A stretch of DNA of 64,000 nt, taken from Arcuatula senhousia. Taxonomy: Eukaryota; Mollusca; Bivalvia; Mytilida; Mytilidae. Location: assembly GCA_963971305.1 (NCBI GenBank), contig OZ020307.1, positions 62,307,702 to 62,371,701 on the forward strand, given 5' to 3'. The notes under the pieces were generated by a model. That model searched no databases. It worked only from the letters and a program-made list of their open reading frames with translations, and was not told the DNA's origin. The position numbers were made by a program, and so were the translations under genes. Positions 22,730 through 35,300 of the stretch are shown here, piece by piece. Each line of letters opens with the position of its first letter. Position 1 is the first letter of the stretch.

Positions 22730-23700
22730 ATATAAAAAGAGACTAAAGCTTAGTCTTTATTTTGGCTATGATTAATTTATACAATAAGAAAAATTGTCAG
22801 GAAGCAACAATGGTCAGATTTTGTTTGTTATAGGAAGTAGGTGACTGATAGACCAGAAATCAAATCCCATTATATGAGATCCAATGCTGATGATGCTGTT
22901 TTTGGGTTCTCAAGGCTTTGATTAGTAATTGAATAAAAAATTATTTACTTTTCTCCTCACCCTTTATTGTAAAACTATCATCATCCTATAACCCAGACAA
23001 AACTAAGCCATAAATTAAGCTAGAAAACATAATTTGTGTAAAATGTCTGTAATTCTAATGTTTTCATTATTTGTTTTTAATATACATGTAGCAGACTAAG
23101 CTAAATGCATTTTTAGTTGAAGTTCTAAATGTCAATTACTGGTAGTCGAAATGTGAATCTCCCATTGTAGGTGTTATTTTTTGAAAATAGTTAAAAGTGT
23201 ACTGCTGAATAATACTCAAAATTCAAAATGTATGATGTATTAGTATATGTGTATATTGAAAAAAAAAAGAATTTCATTCACTTTGTGAGTAAACTTGTAT
23301 ATTAAGCTGTTTTCATAGCAATTTTTTGTATTACTTTGATACTGATATAGATTAATTTCTTATCTTTTGGGTATTCTATTTGCATATATGTTACATTTTT
23401 TTTACAATTATAAGCTATTAAATATTTCTTTTTAAAAATTCTCAATTTTGTTGTCCATTCAAATGGTATGTTTTATCTATAAAAGATTTTTCTGAGGCTC
23501 TATTACAAAACTTTAATAATTGTAGTAAATATATATTCCTATCAATCTGGAAAAAAACAGAACAAATAAGTATTCTGAGGATATTGCAAAACAATACAAA
23601 GTCCCCCTACCAACCAAATATTTCAATGTTCAAAGAGTAATATATAATCCTGATAAAAACTAAACATTAACTTGATTTGTGACTCATCTTGGTAGACACA
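22730..23700. other. AT-rich intergenic DNA, no gene seen
   Basis: No splice-supported open frame, tandem array or inverted end is visible. One interspersed block, CATTTTGCATATATG near 23380, resembles 11315-11340. Confidence 0.45.
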
Positions 23701-23707
23701 AACACTA

Positions 23708-25023
23708 ACAAGAGGCTCCCAGGAGCCTGAATCTGTCACCTGGTCTGAGTCAACCCTAAACATGTAAACACTTTTCTAGAGCTAAATGAGCTGAACACTT
23801 AAGCAAGCAACAGCTTTTCTCTATCTACTATAGTTTCATTCTATAAGCCAAAAACATGATAAAACGTTATTTTAGGGGCCGTAACCCCTATAAGGGGTCA
23901 TCTGACAACTTTGACCCAATGAAAACTTTTGTAGAGCTTTATAAGCTGAACATTTAAGCAAGCAACAGCTTCTCTCTATCTGCTATAGTTTTCATTCACT
24001 AAGCCAAAAACATGACAAAACGTTATTTTAGGGGCCATAACCCCTATAAGGGGTCATCTGACAACTTTGACCCAATGAAAACTTTTGTAGAGCTTTATAA
24101 GCTGAACATTTAAGCAAGCAACAGCTTCTCTCTATCTGCTATAGTTTTCATTCACTAAGCCAAAAACATGACAAAACGTTATTTTAGGGGCCGTAACCCC
24201 TATAGGGGGTCATCTGACAACTTTGACCCTATGAAGACTTTTGTATAGCCAAATAAACTAAACATTTAAGCAAGCAACAGCTTTTCTCTATCTGCTATAG
24301 TTTTCATTCAAAAGGCCAAAAACATGAAAAAACGTAATTTTACAGGGTGTTACCCATATTAGGGGTCATCTGACAACTTTGATCCTATGGAGACTTTTGT
24401 AGAGCTTCATGAGCTGAACATTTAAGCAAGCAACAGCTTCTCTCTATCTGCTATAGTTTTCATTCCATAGGCCAAAAATATGAAAAAACGTTATTTTAGG
24501 GGATGTAACCCCTATAAGGGTTCATCTGACAACTTCGACCCTATGAAGACTTTTGTAGAGCTTAATGAGCTGAACATTTAAGCAAGCAAAAACTTTTCTC
24601 TATCTGTAATAGTTTTCATTCTATAGGCCAAAAACATAAAAAAATGCTATTTTTCACCTTTAAGGGGCCGTAACTCCTATAAGGGGTCATCTGACAACTT
24701 CGACTCAATGGAGACTTTTGTAGAGCTTTTGATGCTGAAGCAGTAGCGTGGCATCAGATTTCACCTATCTCTTATCCTTTCTGATTTACAAGCCAAAAAC
24801 AGTAGTCTGACCCCCCCCTAGTCTATTTTTAGTAACAGCGGCCATGTTGTTTGGACGGCGGTCATTATTTGTGCAATCTTGGTAGAGGACATCCCATAGA
24901 TGGAGTGTGCAAAGTTTCAAAGCAATCCCTTCAGTCGTTTCAGAGGAGAAGATTCTCAAAGAAAAGTTAATCACGACGGACGACGACAGACGACGACGAC
25001 GACCGACGCCAAGTGATGACATA
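23708..25023 (-). mobile_element. F1 repeat element, left arm of an inverted pair
   Basis: Starts with ACAAGAGGCTCCCAGGAGCC (the tail on the minus strand), then about six core units with AAGCAAGCAACAGCTT and GGGGTCATCTGACAACTT. It ends at CGACGACCGACGCCAAGTGATG, the sequence next to the head hairpin, which is missing. It faces a second F1 at 25228. Confidence 0.75.
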
Positions 25024-25227
25024 CACAGTTTACAAGATAAAGTTTAAAAGCTGCAAAATTGTCAATGTTTATGATTGAGTGGAAATAACTCCTATAAGGA
25101 GTTGTCCCATAACTTCCACTAAATTGGGAGATTTGTAGAGCTTTTGATGCTGAAAAAAGTATGTTGCTTCAGATTTTCTCTATCTCTTCTACTTTTCGAG
25201 CTACATGTCTAACCCCTTTCCTTTTTT

Positions 25228-26575
25228 TAGCTCACCTGGACCGAAGGTCCATGTGAGCTATTGCCATCACTTGGCGTCCGTCGTCGTCTGTCGTCGTCCG
25301 TCGTCGTTAACTTTTCTTTGAAAATCTTCTCCTCTGAAACAACTGAAGGGATTGCTTTCAAACTTTGCACACTTCATCTATGGGATGTCCTCTACCAAGA
25401 TTGCACAAATGGTGACCGCCGTCAAAACAACATGGCCGCCGTTACTAAAAATAGACCAGGGGGGTCAGACTACTGTTTTTGGCTTGTAAATCAAAAAGTA
25501 TAAGAGATAGATGAAATCTGATGCCACGCTGCTGCTTCAGCATCAAAAGCTCTACAAAACTCTTCATTGAGTTGAAGTTGTCAGATGACCCCTTATAGGA
25601 GTTACAGCCCCTTAAAGGTGAAAAATTGCATTTTTTCATGTTTTTGGCCTATAGAATGAAAACTTTGACAGATAGAGAAAAGTTGTTGCTTGCTTAAATG
25701 TTCAGCTCATTTAGCCCTACAAAAGTCTCCATAGGGTCAAAGTTGTCAGATGACCCCTTAAAGGTGTTACAGCCCCTAAAATAACATTTTTTCATATTTT
25801 TGGCCTATAGAATGAAAACTATAGCAGATAGAGAAAAGCTGTTGCTTGCGAAAAGGATGAGTTCATTTAGCTCTACTAAAGTCTTCATAGGGTGATGGTT
25901 GTCAGACAACTCCTTTTAGGGGTTATGGCTCTTAAAATAACGTTTTTTCATGTTTTTGGCCTTTAAAATGAAAACTATAGCAAATAGAGTAAAGCTGTTG
26001 CTTGCTTAAATGTTCAGTTCATTTAGCTCTACAAAAGTCTCCATAAGATCAAAGTTGTCAGATTACCCCTAATAGGGGAACGACCCCTAAAATGACATTT
26101 TTTCATTTTTTTTGGCCTATAGAATGAAAACTATAGCAGATAGAGAAAAGCTGTTGCTTGCGAAAATGTTGAGTTCATTTAGCTCTACTAAAGTCTTCAT
26201 AGGGTGATGGTTGTCAGACAACCCGTTTTAGGGGTTACGGCCCTTAAAATGACGTTTTTTCATGTTTTTGGCCTTTAAAATGAAAACTATAGCAGATAGA
26301 GAAAAGCTGTTGCTTGCTTAAATGTTCAGTTCATTTAGCGCTACAAAAGTTTTCGTAGGGTCGAAGTTGTCAGATGACCCCTTATAGGGGTTTTGGCCCC
26401 TAGAATAACATTTTTTCATGATTTGGGCCTATGGCTACAGAATGAAACTATAGTACATGTAGATGGAGAAAAGCTGTTACTTGCTTAAATGTTCAGCTCA
26501 TTTAGCTCTAGAAAAGTTTTTATAGGGTCGACATCAAGACCAGGTGAGCGATTCAGACTCCTGGGAGCCTCTTGT
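25228..26575 (+). mobile_element. F1 repeat element, right arm of an inverted pair
   Basis: The intact head TAGCTCACCTGGACC with partner GGTCCATGTGAGCTA is followed by GTCGTC tracts, about six core units, and the tail ACCAGGTGAGCGATTCAG with CTCCTGGGAGCCTCTTGTTT. Together with the element ending at 25023 it forms an inverted repeat of about 2.8 kb, separated by about 200 bp that holds one diverged core unit. Confidence 0.8.
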
Positions 26576-27009
26576 TTAACAACACTGGCCATGTTGGTTG
26601 GTTGGCTGGCATACATTTCACAAACTTGGAAGAGGACATCCTAAAGACCAAGTCTACAAAGTTTGAAAGCAATTCCTTCAGTGGTTTTAGAACAATTTTA
26701 AAGAAAAGTTAAGAGATGGACGGACAACGTACGTCTAGTAATGAGTCTTACATTTTCTTCAAAAATTTCATTTAGATATAAATTACCTCATAAGTGGAGT
26801 TACTTTACAAAATTAAAGGAAGATTAATTGCATGTTTAAGGAGTTTTAGATTAAACAAAATAGGAGCCTCTCTACCTAGACAAATAAACATACTCCACCT
26901 ATAAAATAGAAGAAAATGAGATGTGGAATAAGTGTACGCGACACAACCTACATTATAAACGTATATTTTAAATATCCACAATGGAAAACAGCCAGCAGCT
27001 TAGCTTAGC

Positions 27010-27763
27010 ATGAAAGAACCTTAGTGAGCATGCTCAAATACCCCGTGCGTTCTGCTATTTGACTATATAAATAAACCTGGAGCTTGTAAAGTTTTTGAGG
27101 ATTAAAAATTTGTTAAAACACACACAGTAGTTGCAAACTAGGTTTTGTTAAATTCTGTTCAGTAGTTTCAGAGGAGTTGCGATCACAAACTGTAATAAAG
27201 ATTTTCAGCTAATTTTTAAGTCCCAAGAGAAAAACTCCCACAAAAATTTACAGATCTGAAATTCCTGGAAAGATGAACAACAACATATGGTGTACTTCTT
27301 ACGTACCAAGTTTCATTAAATTCTGTTCAGTAGATTAAGAGGAGTTGCGCTCACAAACTAAAATAAGGATTTTCTGTAAATTTCTAAGTCCAAAGGGCCA
27401 AAACTCCAACAAAAATTTGTGGATCAAACATTCCTTGTAATATGCACAACTACATATGGTGTACTTCTTGCATACCAAGTTTCTTTAAATTCTGTTCAGT
27501 AGTTTAAGAGGAGTTCCGTTCACAAACTAAAGTCAGGATTTTCTGCAAATTTTTAAGTCCAAAGGGCCATAACTCCCACAAAAATTTGCAGATAAAAAAT
27601 TCCTGGTAATATGCATAACTAAATATGATGTACGTCTTGCATACAATGTTTCGTTAAATTCTGTTCAGTAGTTTAAAGAGGAGTTGCATTCACAAACTTC
27701 GATCACAGATGGATGGACGGACAACAATATACCCTTCGCAACTTGGTTGCGTGGGGTATAATA
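27010..27763 (-). mobile_element. F5 repeat element (HINE-like)
   Basis: On the minus strand the head is TATTATACCCC, an inner CGCAACCAAGTTGCG hairpin and GGGTATA (27729-27763), then a GTCCGTCCATCC tract. Four core units of about 170 bp follow (CAAGTTTCATTAAATTCTG, GAGGAGTTGCG, CATATGGTGTACTTCTT). The tail has GGGGTATTTGAGC and the perfect palindrome TGAGCATGCTCA (27025-27036). A second copy with the same tail is in RPSA intron 2. Confidence 0.75.
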
Positions 27764-28019
27764 AAGTAGTGCAGGTGAAATAGATCAGAATCCTAGACAT
27801 TTGTATAACTTCCTTAGAGCCATTTCATTACAATTCAGATAACAGGCTTGGAAGGAAGATGATATAATAATAGTAAGGCATAAGTCAAATCAAAGTCCTG
27901 TATTAACAGAACATGGCTGGAGGTCCTTCTTTCTGATTACATAATCTTTAATGTGTGTAAGTTTAATGTAATTCTATCATGGTGTTCAGAAGTTTGGCTT
28001 TTGAAACCCAATTTTTACA

Positions 28020-28345
28020 CCATAGTTTTTCAAAACTTGTAGTCTTGAACTTTGACCTTTTGACTGAATCAATAGGATACATAAATGCAAACGATTTAAT
28101 GTATTCAAAAGTTTCCCCCCTAGAATTCAATCCAGACAGAATCCAGACAGAATGATTGACTGATGAACTGAAGGATTAACAGATGGTAAAAACATTTTTT
28201 TATGCCATAATTTGAAGTTTTCCAAAACTTTTGATCTTGATCTTTGAACCAAATTCAATAGACTTCATTCATACCATGTAAAAGCTTCAATGCAATCAAA
28301 AGTTTCCCTCCAGACAGAATGATGGATGGAAGGATTGACAGATGG
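28020..28345 (+). repeat. Two-unit tandem repeat
   Basis: Two diverged units share TTTTCAAAACTT, ATCTTTGAACC-like, CAATAGGATAC-like and CAAAAGTTTCCC...CCAGACAGAATG blocks. They resemble the core of a HINE-like element without recognisable ends. Confidence 0.45.
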
Positions 28346-28902
28346 CCAAAGAGCTGAATTATCTACTTCATGCTATTGTGAAGGCATGGGACAACTAATT
28401 GTCACAACTAATTGTCCAGTGGTTAAACAAGTTTTGAAAAAAAATCTACCCCTGGTACCTGTACTTAAATGGAAAAGCCTGTTATTGTTTTTTTTTTCCT
28501 TTTTCTTTTTAATTTGAAAATATATGAAACAAATTTTTATACTGTACATAAATTATAATTTTACTACAAAAAATAAATGATGTCATATTATACAATAAAC
28601 TAACAATAAAACCTGTCAGATATATGATGACACTAAAATATTACAAACTGAAAATTTTGAAGTCATAAGCATGAGACTGGGCATAAAAAATCAATAACAT
28701 GTCATTGAATTAAAAATTACAACAAATCTATTGATTTCACCAAGGTTTGTCCCAAAATATATTTGTATCAATTAAGTAACCTGAATATAAATTTTGTAAA
28801 AACGAAATTAGAGGTATTTACATTTCAGGATATATGGTAATTTTCTATTGATCACAGCCTTTGCTTTGAATATGACAATCTTACACAAAAAGCAGGCATA
28901 TA

Positions 28903-29111
28903 CTGTGGTTTCATTATTATTCGTGGAGTATTAATTTTTGTGGTTTTCGTGGGTGGCCTTGACCCACAAAATTTAATTCCCAACGAATAGGAAATCCAAC
29001 ATTGATATGTATGCTACAGACTTCAAAACCACGAATTTAAGAATTCACAAAATTATCTTTTTTTCATCAAATCACGAAAATTGGTACCCATGAAAATAAA
29101 TGAATCCACAG
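28903..29111. mobile_element. MITE with TA flanks
   Basis: Inverted ends CTGTGGTTTCATTATTATTC and AAAATAAATGAATCCACAG flanked by TA on both sides. Further inverted similarity inside (GTGGTTTTCGTGGG against AAAACCACGAATTT). A TA flank suggests a Tc1/mariner-type insertion. It lies just downstream of NTAN1. Confidence 0.6.
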
Positions 29112-29131
29112 TAAATGGAATGAAATGTACT

Positions 29132-29137
29132 TTTATT
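29132..29137 (-). terminator. Candidate NTAN1 polyadenylation signal
   Basis: TTTATT on the plus strand is AATAAA on the minus strand, about 235 bp after the NTAN1 stop codon. It is the first canonical hexamer I see in that direction. Confidence 0.4.
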
Positions 29138-29372
29138 TAGCTTTTTTCTTGAAAATTTAATGAAACTTGAAATGGTAATACATACTGTAATATATGAAGC
29201 AAAACTTATTTGAAAATGAAATAAGCCTCTCATATAACACAAGTCTAAAGCTACATTTAAGTTCTAATTGCAGCTACAAATGTAATGTAAAACAATGACC
29301 TCAACACAACACTATATCTTTCAACCATAACAGTACATTTTGATTCTCAGCGTCATACTCAAAATAACCCCA

Positions 29373-32300
29373 TCATACTTTGGTCCATGTCCCATTGCTT
29401 TCTAATGTGTAACATCGTGGCTTGCCATCGGGAAACATAGATTTTATAGGATCAGGATAATCCCTTATCTGTACTAACGCTGCTCGGACCGATGCTTCAA
29501 AATGGGGTGGTTCTTGTTCAGGAGATGTGGATAGGTGCTGAAAGTGAAAATGTAAAAATAATAAAGAAACCTATTGAATTATGTTATGCACCAATAATAT
29601 TTTTGGAAGACTTCGATAAATAACCATTTTACATAGATAGTGGTGAAATATGTTTATTTCATAGTGAACAGAAAAATCTTTTTTTTTATAAAACATTTAT
29701 TCGCCATTACCTATAATGTTGTTTTTAACATAAAAAAATTATTGCACCTGTATGAAAATAGTGCAACTGAAAATTTTCAGAATTCAGTCCTTAATGTTGC
29801 AATAATTTTGGTTTGATTTATGTAATTTATTACTATTATATTTTTGGTAAACTTCTAATCAATTGATTTGGCTTTTACAGTCGTGTGACTTTAAATACAA
29901 TTTAAATGTTTTCTCCAAAAAAGTTTACTATAAGGGTAACAAACTATTGTAACAACCCTATTGTTACATGGCAAATGGCCTTTGAACTTTACATTGTGAG
30001 GGTAACATTACTATTGTGCCACTCTTTAAAAATCAATAATGTGACGTCACCAGGTAAGGGATGAACCATGAATAGAATAAAACAATTGTGTCCCTTTCTA
30101 GACGGAAACATCCAAATTGTAATCCCTCAGGGTTGTTGTTTTCACTCTGGGAAGCCCTTCGGAAAACAACAACCCTGAGGGATTACAATTCAGGATGTTT
30201 CCCTCTATTGCAGGACACAATTGTATATTATTAATCATTAGGTGTAATTTTCAAGCTATCTAAATTGATCTTGTGTGTAATCATTATTTCACTGCAAAAC
30301 GAAGCTTTGAACCAAGTTTTGCTGCATATATAGAAATGACTGTTTGTCTGTTCATATATTGTTTTTGATGAATCTTAACATGCGAGCCTAAAGATAAAAT
30401 TGAGATGTGCATGAAGAAGAAATTTCATTGTTTTCAAATATTATTAAGTTGAGATAATTTGACTTTCTAATCCCCCCCATGTGCATGCAACTACTCTTAG
30501 AATTAAACTTCATGTACTTGATGATTTTAATGAAACTTTAACGAAAATACATGTGGAATTGTGCATAATCCATTTAGATAAAAACATGCATCGACTAAAA
30601 TACAAAAGGCAACTTCATGATTATTTTGACACTGCACCTTGGGTGTTTAATTGTCTACAAATTTATCATTTTGTACTTTCATATTTGATAATAATGAAAT
30701 ATGTTTCAAGTACTGATTTACATGTATGTACATGTGTATAAACAAAACAAGTTTTCAATGTATGATTCATTTAAAATTTATTAGAAATACCTATCTATTC
30801 TTAGAAACGCTTAGTCTGCCAACATTCTATTTTAAGAAGGAGTTACCGGTATTCTTTAATCTTTAGAAAGTCTTATGCTGCCAACTATTTACAGTTTAAT
30901 CATATGACCTATTTTTATCAATATCAGCTTCTGATTATAATGTTATAATAAAGAAGTTTATATTTCAAATCGTCTTTTTTATAGTTATATTTTAATAAAT
31001 ACCTGTCTAATAAAAGGATCAGGCATTCTACAGAGAAGTTCTATTTCGTCCATAGTGCTGTATTTTATAGGATCTAAGTGGATTTCTTGTTTCTTATGAT
31101 CATATATGTTGATGACCTACAATTAAAAAGTAAAACATTAAAGTTATCTGCTCCTTCCACCTTATGCAAAAAAAATCAATGTTGTTTCTAGAAGAAATCT
31201 GTATTAAAAGAAATAATTGTAAAATAAGTACATTTTTTGTTAAACCTCTATTTTTGTCCATTTATTGGCTTTTCTTTAGCAAATACTTTGCCCAAATTAA
31301 AAGTGTCGTGCTCTGACCAACACAGGTTTTTGTTTATTAATTATCATTTAAAAGGAATATTTTAACCCAAAATAATTTTAGTCAGAATATGCAGCCAATA
31401 ACATATTCTTCATTTTTTGCCGAAAAGTGACTAAAAATATCAAATACAGCATTTTAAAAGTTCATTAACTTTGAAGATTTTTGAGGCTCACAAAAGCTTA
31501 CAAGTTTTACCCCATTTATAGCATTTAAAAATTTTAAAGACTTGCATTGTTTGGTAGCTGTTTAAAATTTAATATTTAGGGGTGTTTTTGGTCCTTTCCT
31601 AAAAATAAATGAAATGCAGTATTCTTATTATACATTGCATTGGAAAATCTAAAATTTTCAGCTCTTTAAAAAAAATAGTTCATAGATTTTTTGTCTTTCT
31701 TTATTCTTTATTTACAAATTATCTCACCCTTAAAAGGTAAGAGAGATAATTAAAAAATGAAATGTTTTTTTACTGGAAACATTTTATATATTCTAATTTC
31801 CTTTTAATCATATTTTTAAAGTCCAACAGAAATCAGTTAAATTAACCAAACCTTATGATGAATCCTTAGGCTTAAACCACCCATCTACTTTAAAATTGAA
31901 GTTTAAAGTACAAAATGTGTATATTCTGATTATAAGAGAGTTGGATAATCCAAGTTTGAGCTGATACAACATCTAGTACCTCTTCTGTTCCAGTAAAATG
32001 TCTGGCAGATCTGAGTGGCATGTCTGGTCCATGATCTAGGAATGTGGCTCTGTATATATCTCCAGTTCTAACATTGACAGCTGTAATGTATAAAGAAACA
32101 TTTTCTTATTACAGTGAAACTTGTTTAAACCAAAGTCTGAATAAACTGAACACCTTTCTAAGCCATTCTGGTTTTTAAATCCCTTGCATATTTAAGCTAT
32201 ATAAACCAACTAATTCTTGTGACTACTTTATTTCATGTTTTTGAGTCATTAGACCATTTTGAGGCTATTCATATCTGCGAGTCTTAGGTAGTTCACTCTT

Positions 32301-35300
32301 TATTATTTAGAAAATGACTTATTTCACAACTTTTTAAATTTGTGAAATTCTGAACCTCACGAAATTCATGAAATTAAGATTGTTTAACGGTACATCTCTT
32401 TATAAAATAAATTATTCAGTCTCAAAGCGGATCAATTTAGAAAGGTTTTGCTGTATAACATAACTGTCAAAGCTTATATTTGTTTCTGTTGTCTGCATGT
32501 CAGTTGATCTATGACCAGAACCTTTACACAACCTTTGTGACATAATGTAGATGTGCACCTACTATTTCAAAATTTGATCTGAATGATTTTTGGCATATAT
32601 TGTATAAAAAATATATGTCAAAAAGACATAATGCCCCATTGTACATTTTGGCAAGACGTACAAACAGACATGCTGACAAACAGACCCGAACACTATATTC
32701 CCCCCTAATTTTGTAGATAAGGGATTAAAAAATAAGGGAATCACATGTAGTATGGACATTGATGAATGCAAGAAAGAACATATATACAGTACCCAATCCG
32801 TAGATAACTGGAAAGTTTATTCCTTTCTTAACTTCATTGTTCAGATCTGAAATCATAGATAGAATACTTTTATAACAACATGCATAAAATAGTCAAAATA
32901 TTTCTCCTTTTTCACAATCAACATATAAATAACAACAAACCAGTATTTAATTTTTACATATTTATTTATAGTGGATTGGGAAAGCCAGTATTCAAAAGTA
33001 TGTTCTCTTCTGAAAACTTTATTTAAAAATCAGTAATACTAGGGCTGTTCTTCCATAAAGCAATATTTTTACCACAGTACTGTATGTCAAAACTTTATAA
33101 TGGAAGTATAAGGATCCTATTAAATTTTAACACCAACAATTTCTACAAAGAGCCAGCACACAAAAAAATACCCCACTTTATATCCATATCAATATTGTGA
33201 AAAAAGTTTGATGATCTCCCCTGAATGGTATATGAGACCTATGAGATATTCTCCAGCACAATGCCATATGGTGTTCCTCTATCAGGTAAAATTTCATCCA
33301 AATCCATCAAAAGGTTAAGAAGGAGTTGGGATAAAAATTTTAATACCTTATGTCCAATTATCTCCCCCTGAATAATATCTTAGCATTTTTAGAAATTTCT
33401 TAATGCAATAAAAAGCTACGCCGAGCGCAGCATGATACGACCGCAACAAGTTGAACCCTGTACATTGGAGGCCCAATATGGATAGTCTATTGATTTGGTC
33501 ACATGCAGCCCATGGTGGACTTACAAAGCTTTTTTACACATGCAACCTATGGTGGACTTTAAAATGCATATTTGACACATATATATTTACAATACAGTTA
33601 ATAGAAAAAAAAATTATTTCTACATTGACATTTTTGATACGATTAAGCCCCTTTTGGCCCTTTTTTGAAAAAGGTTAGGACCACAAAATTCAATAAAAAG
33701 CTTCCTTAAGTGTAAATAATCATCATATTTAAACTTCATAACAATTGGCTGGCCCACTACAGCTAAATTTCTTGTGTAAAACCATTTGCCTTGACCGACT
33801 TTTAAAAATTGCGTTTTTTGCCCCTTCGACCCCTTATATCTCAAAAACAGTAAGAGATACTTCAAATCTGATAAAAAAATGCAGGCAGGGATTTTCACAA
33901 GGATTCCAATGAAAAAAAGATTTTGAAAATCGGACCACAAATAAAAAAGTTGATTTTTTGGGTGTGGCCCATCTTTGGCCCCCTGTAGCAATGTAACGGT
34001 TCAATATACATCAAAACCATTGACACATTTTGTTGACAGAATTTAATAAGGAATTCAATAAAAAAAGAATTTTCAAAATCAAATGAATAATAAACATTCT
34101 ACAACAGTTTTGTCAATACACCCGTTTTAGCCCCTTTTGGCCCTTTTTTCCAAAACGGTAAGGGCCACCAACCCCAAATACAATAGGAACCTTCCTCTAG
34201 TGGTTACAAACATCATATCAAAATTTCATAACAATTGGTCAATATTTACTCAAGTTATCGCACGGAAACCAAATGTCCCCAGACGACGACGACGACAACA
34301 ACGACAACGACAGCATCATACCATTATACGTCCGCAAATTTTTTGCGGTCGTATAAAAAAGTACTTTCTAACTCCCTTATTCATTTGTTTTCTGAAACAT
34401 TTGCTTATTTGAAATTTTAGTTCTTAGCTTAAAAGTCTTCTGGAAAACTGAACTAATTTGAATATTCTCTAAATTGAAATACTTACCACACACACAAGCT
34501 GTTACTAAATGAATTTCTTCTGATGTGTTGTTAAAGGCATCTGCAAAAAGTATTGTGAAATAAAATAATGTAGATTTGAGAAAATATGAAATGTTGTTCA
34601 TGTTTCACTATCTTCCTTTACCGGATTTGACACACTGAATTGGAAATTAGCAACACAACGTGTATGCTATAGCAAGCAGGAACTGCTTACTCGTCTGGAG
34701 CACCTGATTTCACTCTTATTATGACTTGAGTTCGCATTGTTGATTTCTGTTCGGTTGATTTTGTGTTTTGTGTTTCTTCGTGCTGTTCTTATTTGTGTTT
34801 ACCGGTTTTGTAATTGCCCTTTTCCCACTTTTGACACTTGAATGCCCCATTGGCGCCTCTTTGTTTCTTTCACTAATGTTTGAAAATAAAAATCACAAAA
34901 TGGATATAAAAAAACAAGAATATGTCCGAAAGATGTAATGCTCTGTCTCCCAACAATTTTTTCCCTGAAATCAATGAACCATGCAATATATGAGACAGGT
35001 ATGATATTATGATGTATTTTTTTGTTTTGTTCATATCCTAATAAATGTATATGTGATTTATGGAAAAGTAACTTAAACATGAAGGTAAACCTAAGTATGA
35101 CAACCCACCATTTTTTTAAAATCAATCAACCATGAAGTTGATGAGACAAATAAAATGTTATGATGAATTATGTTTGTTCATATCCTGATGTATGTATATA
35201 TGTGTATCAAGTCCCATGATGATATCATACTTCCTTCATGGTAAAGTAACTTAAACCTGGTGGTAAACAAGCATCCAGTAGAACAGACCAGAACACTAAA

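Noticed and set aside
33620..33991. 123-residue minus-strand frame in an NTAN1 intron
   Set aside because: Falls within F3 copy B, in core sequence that also occurs at 2119 and 60614 without an open frame.
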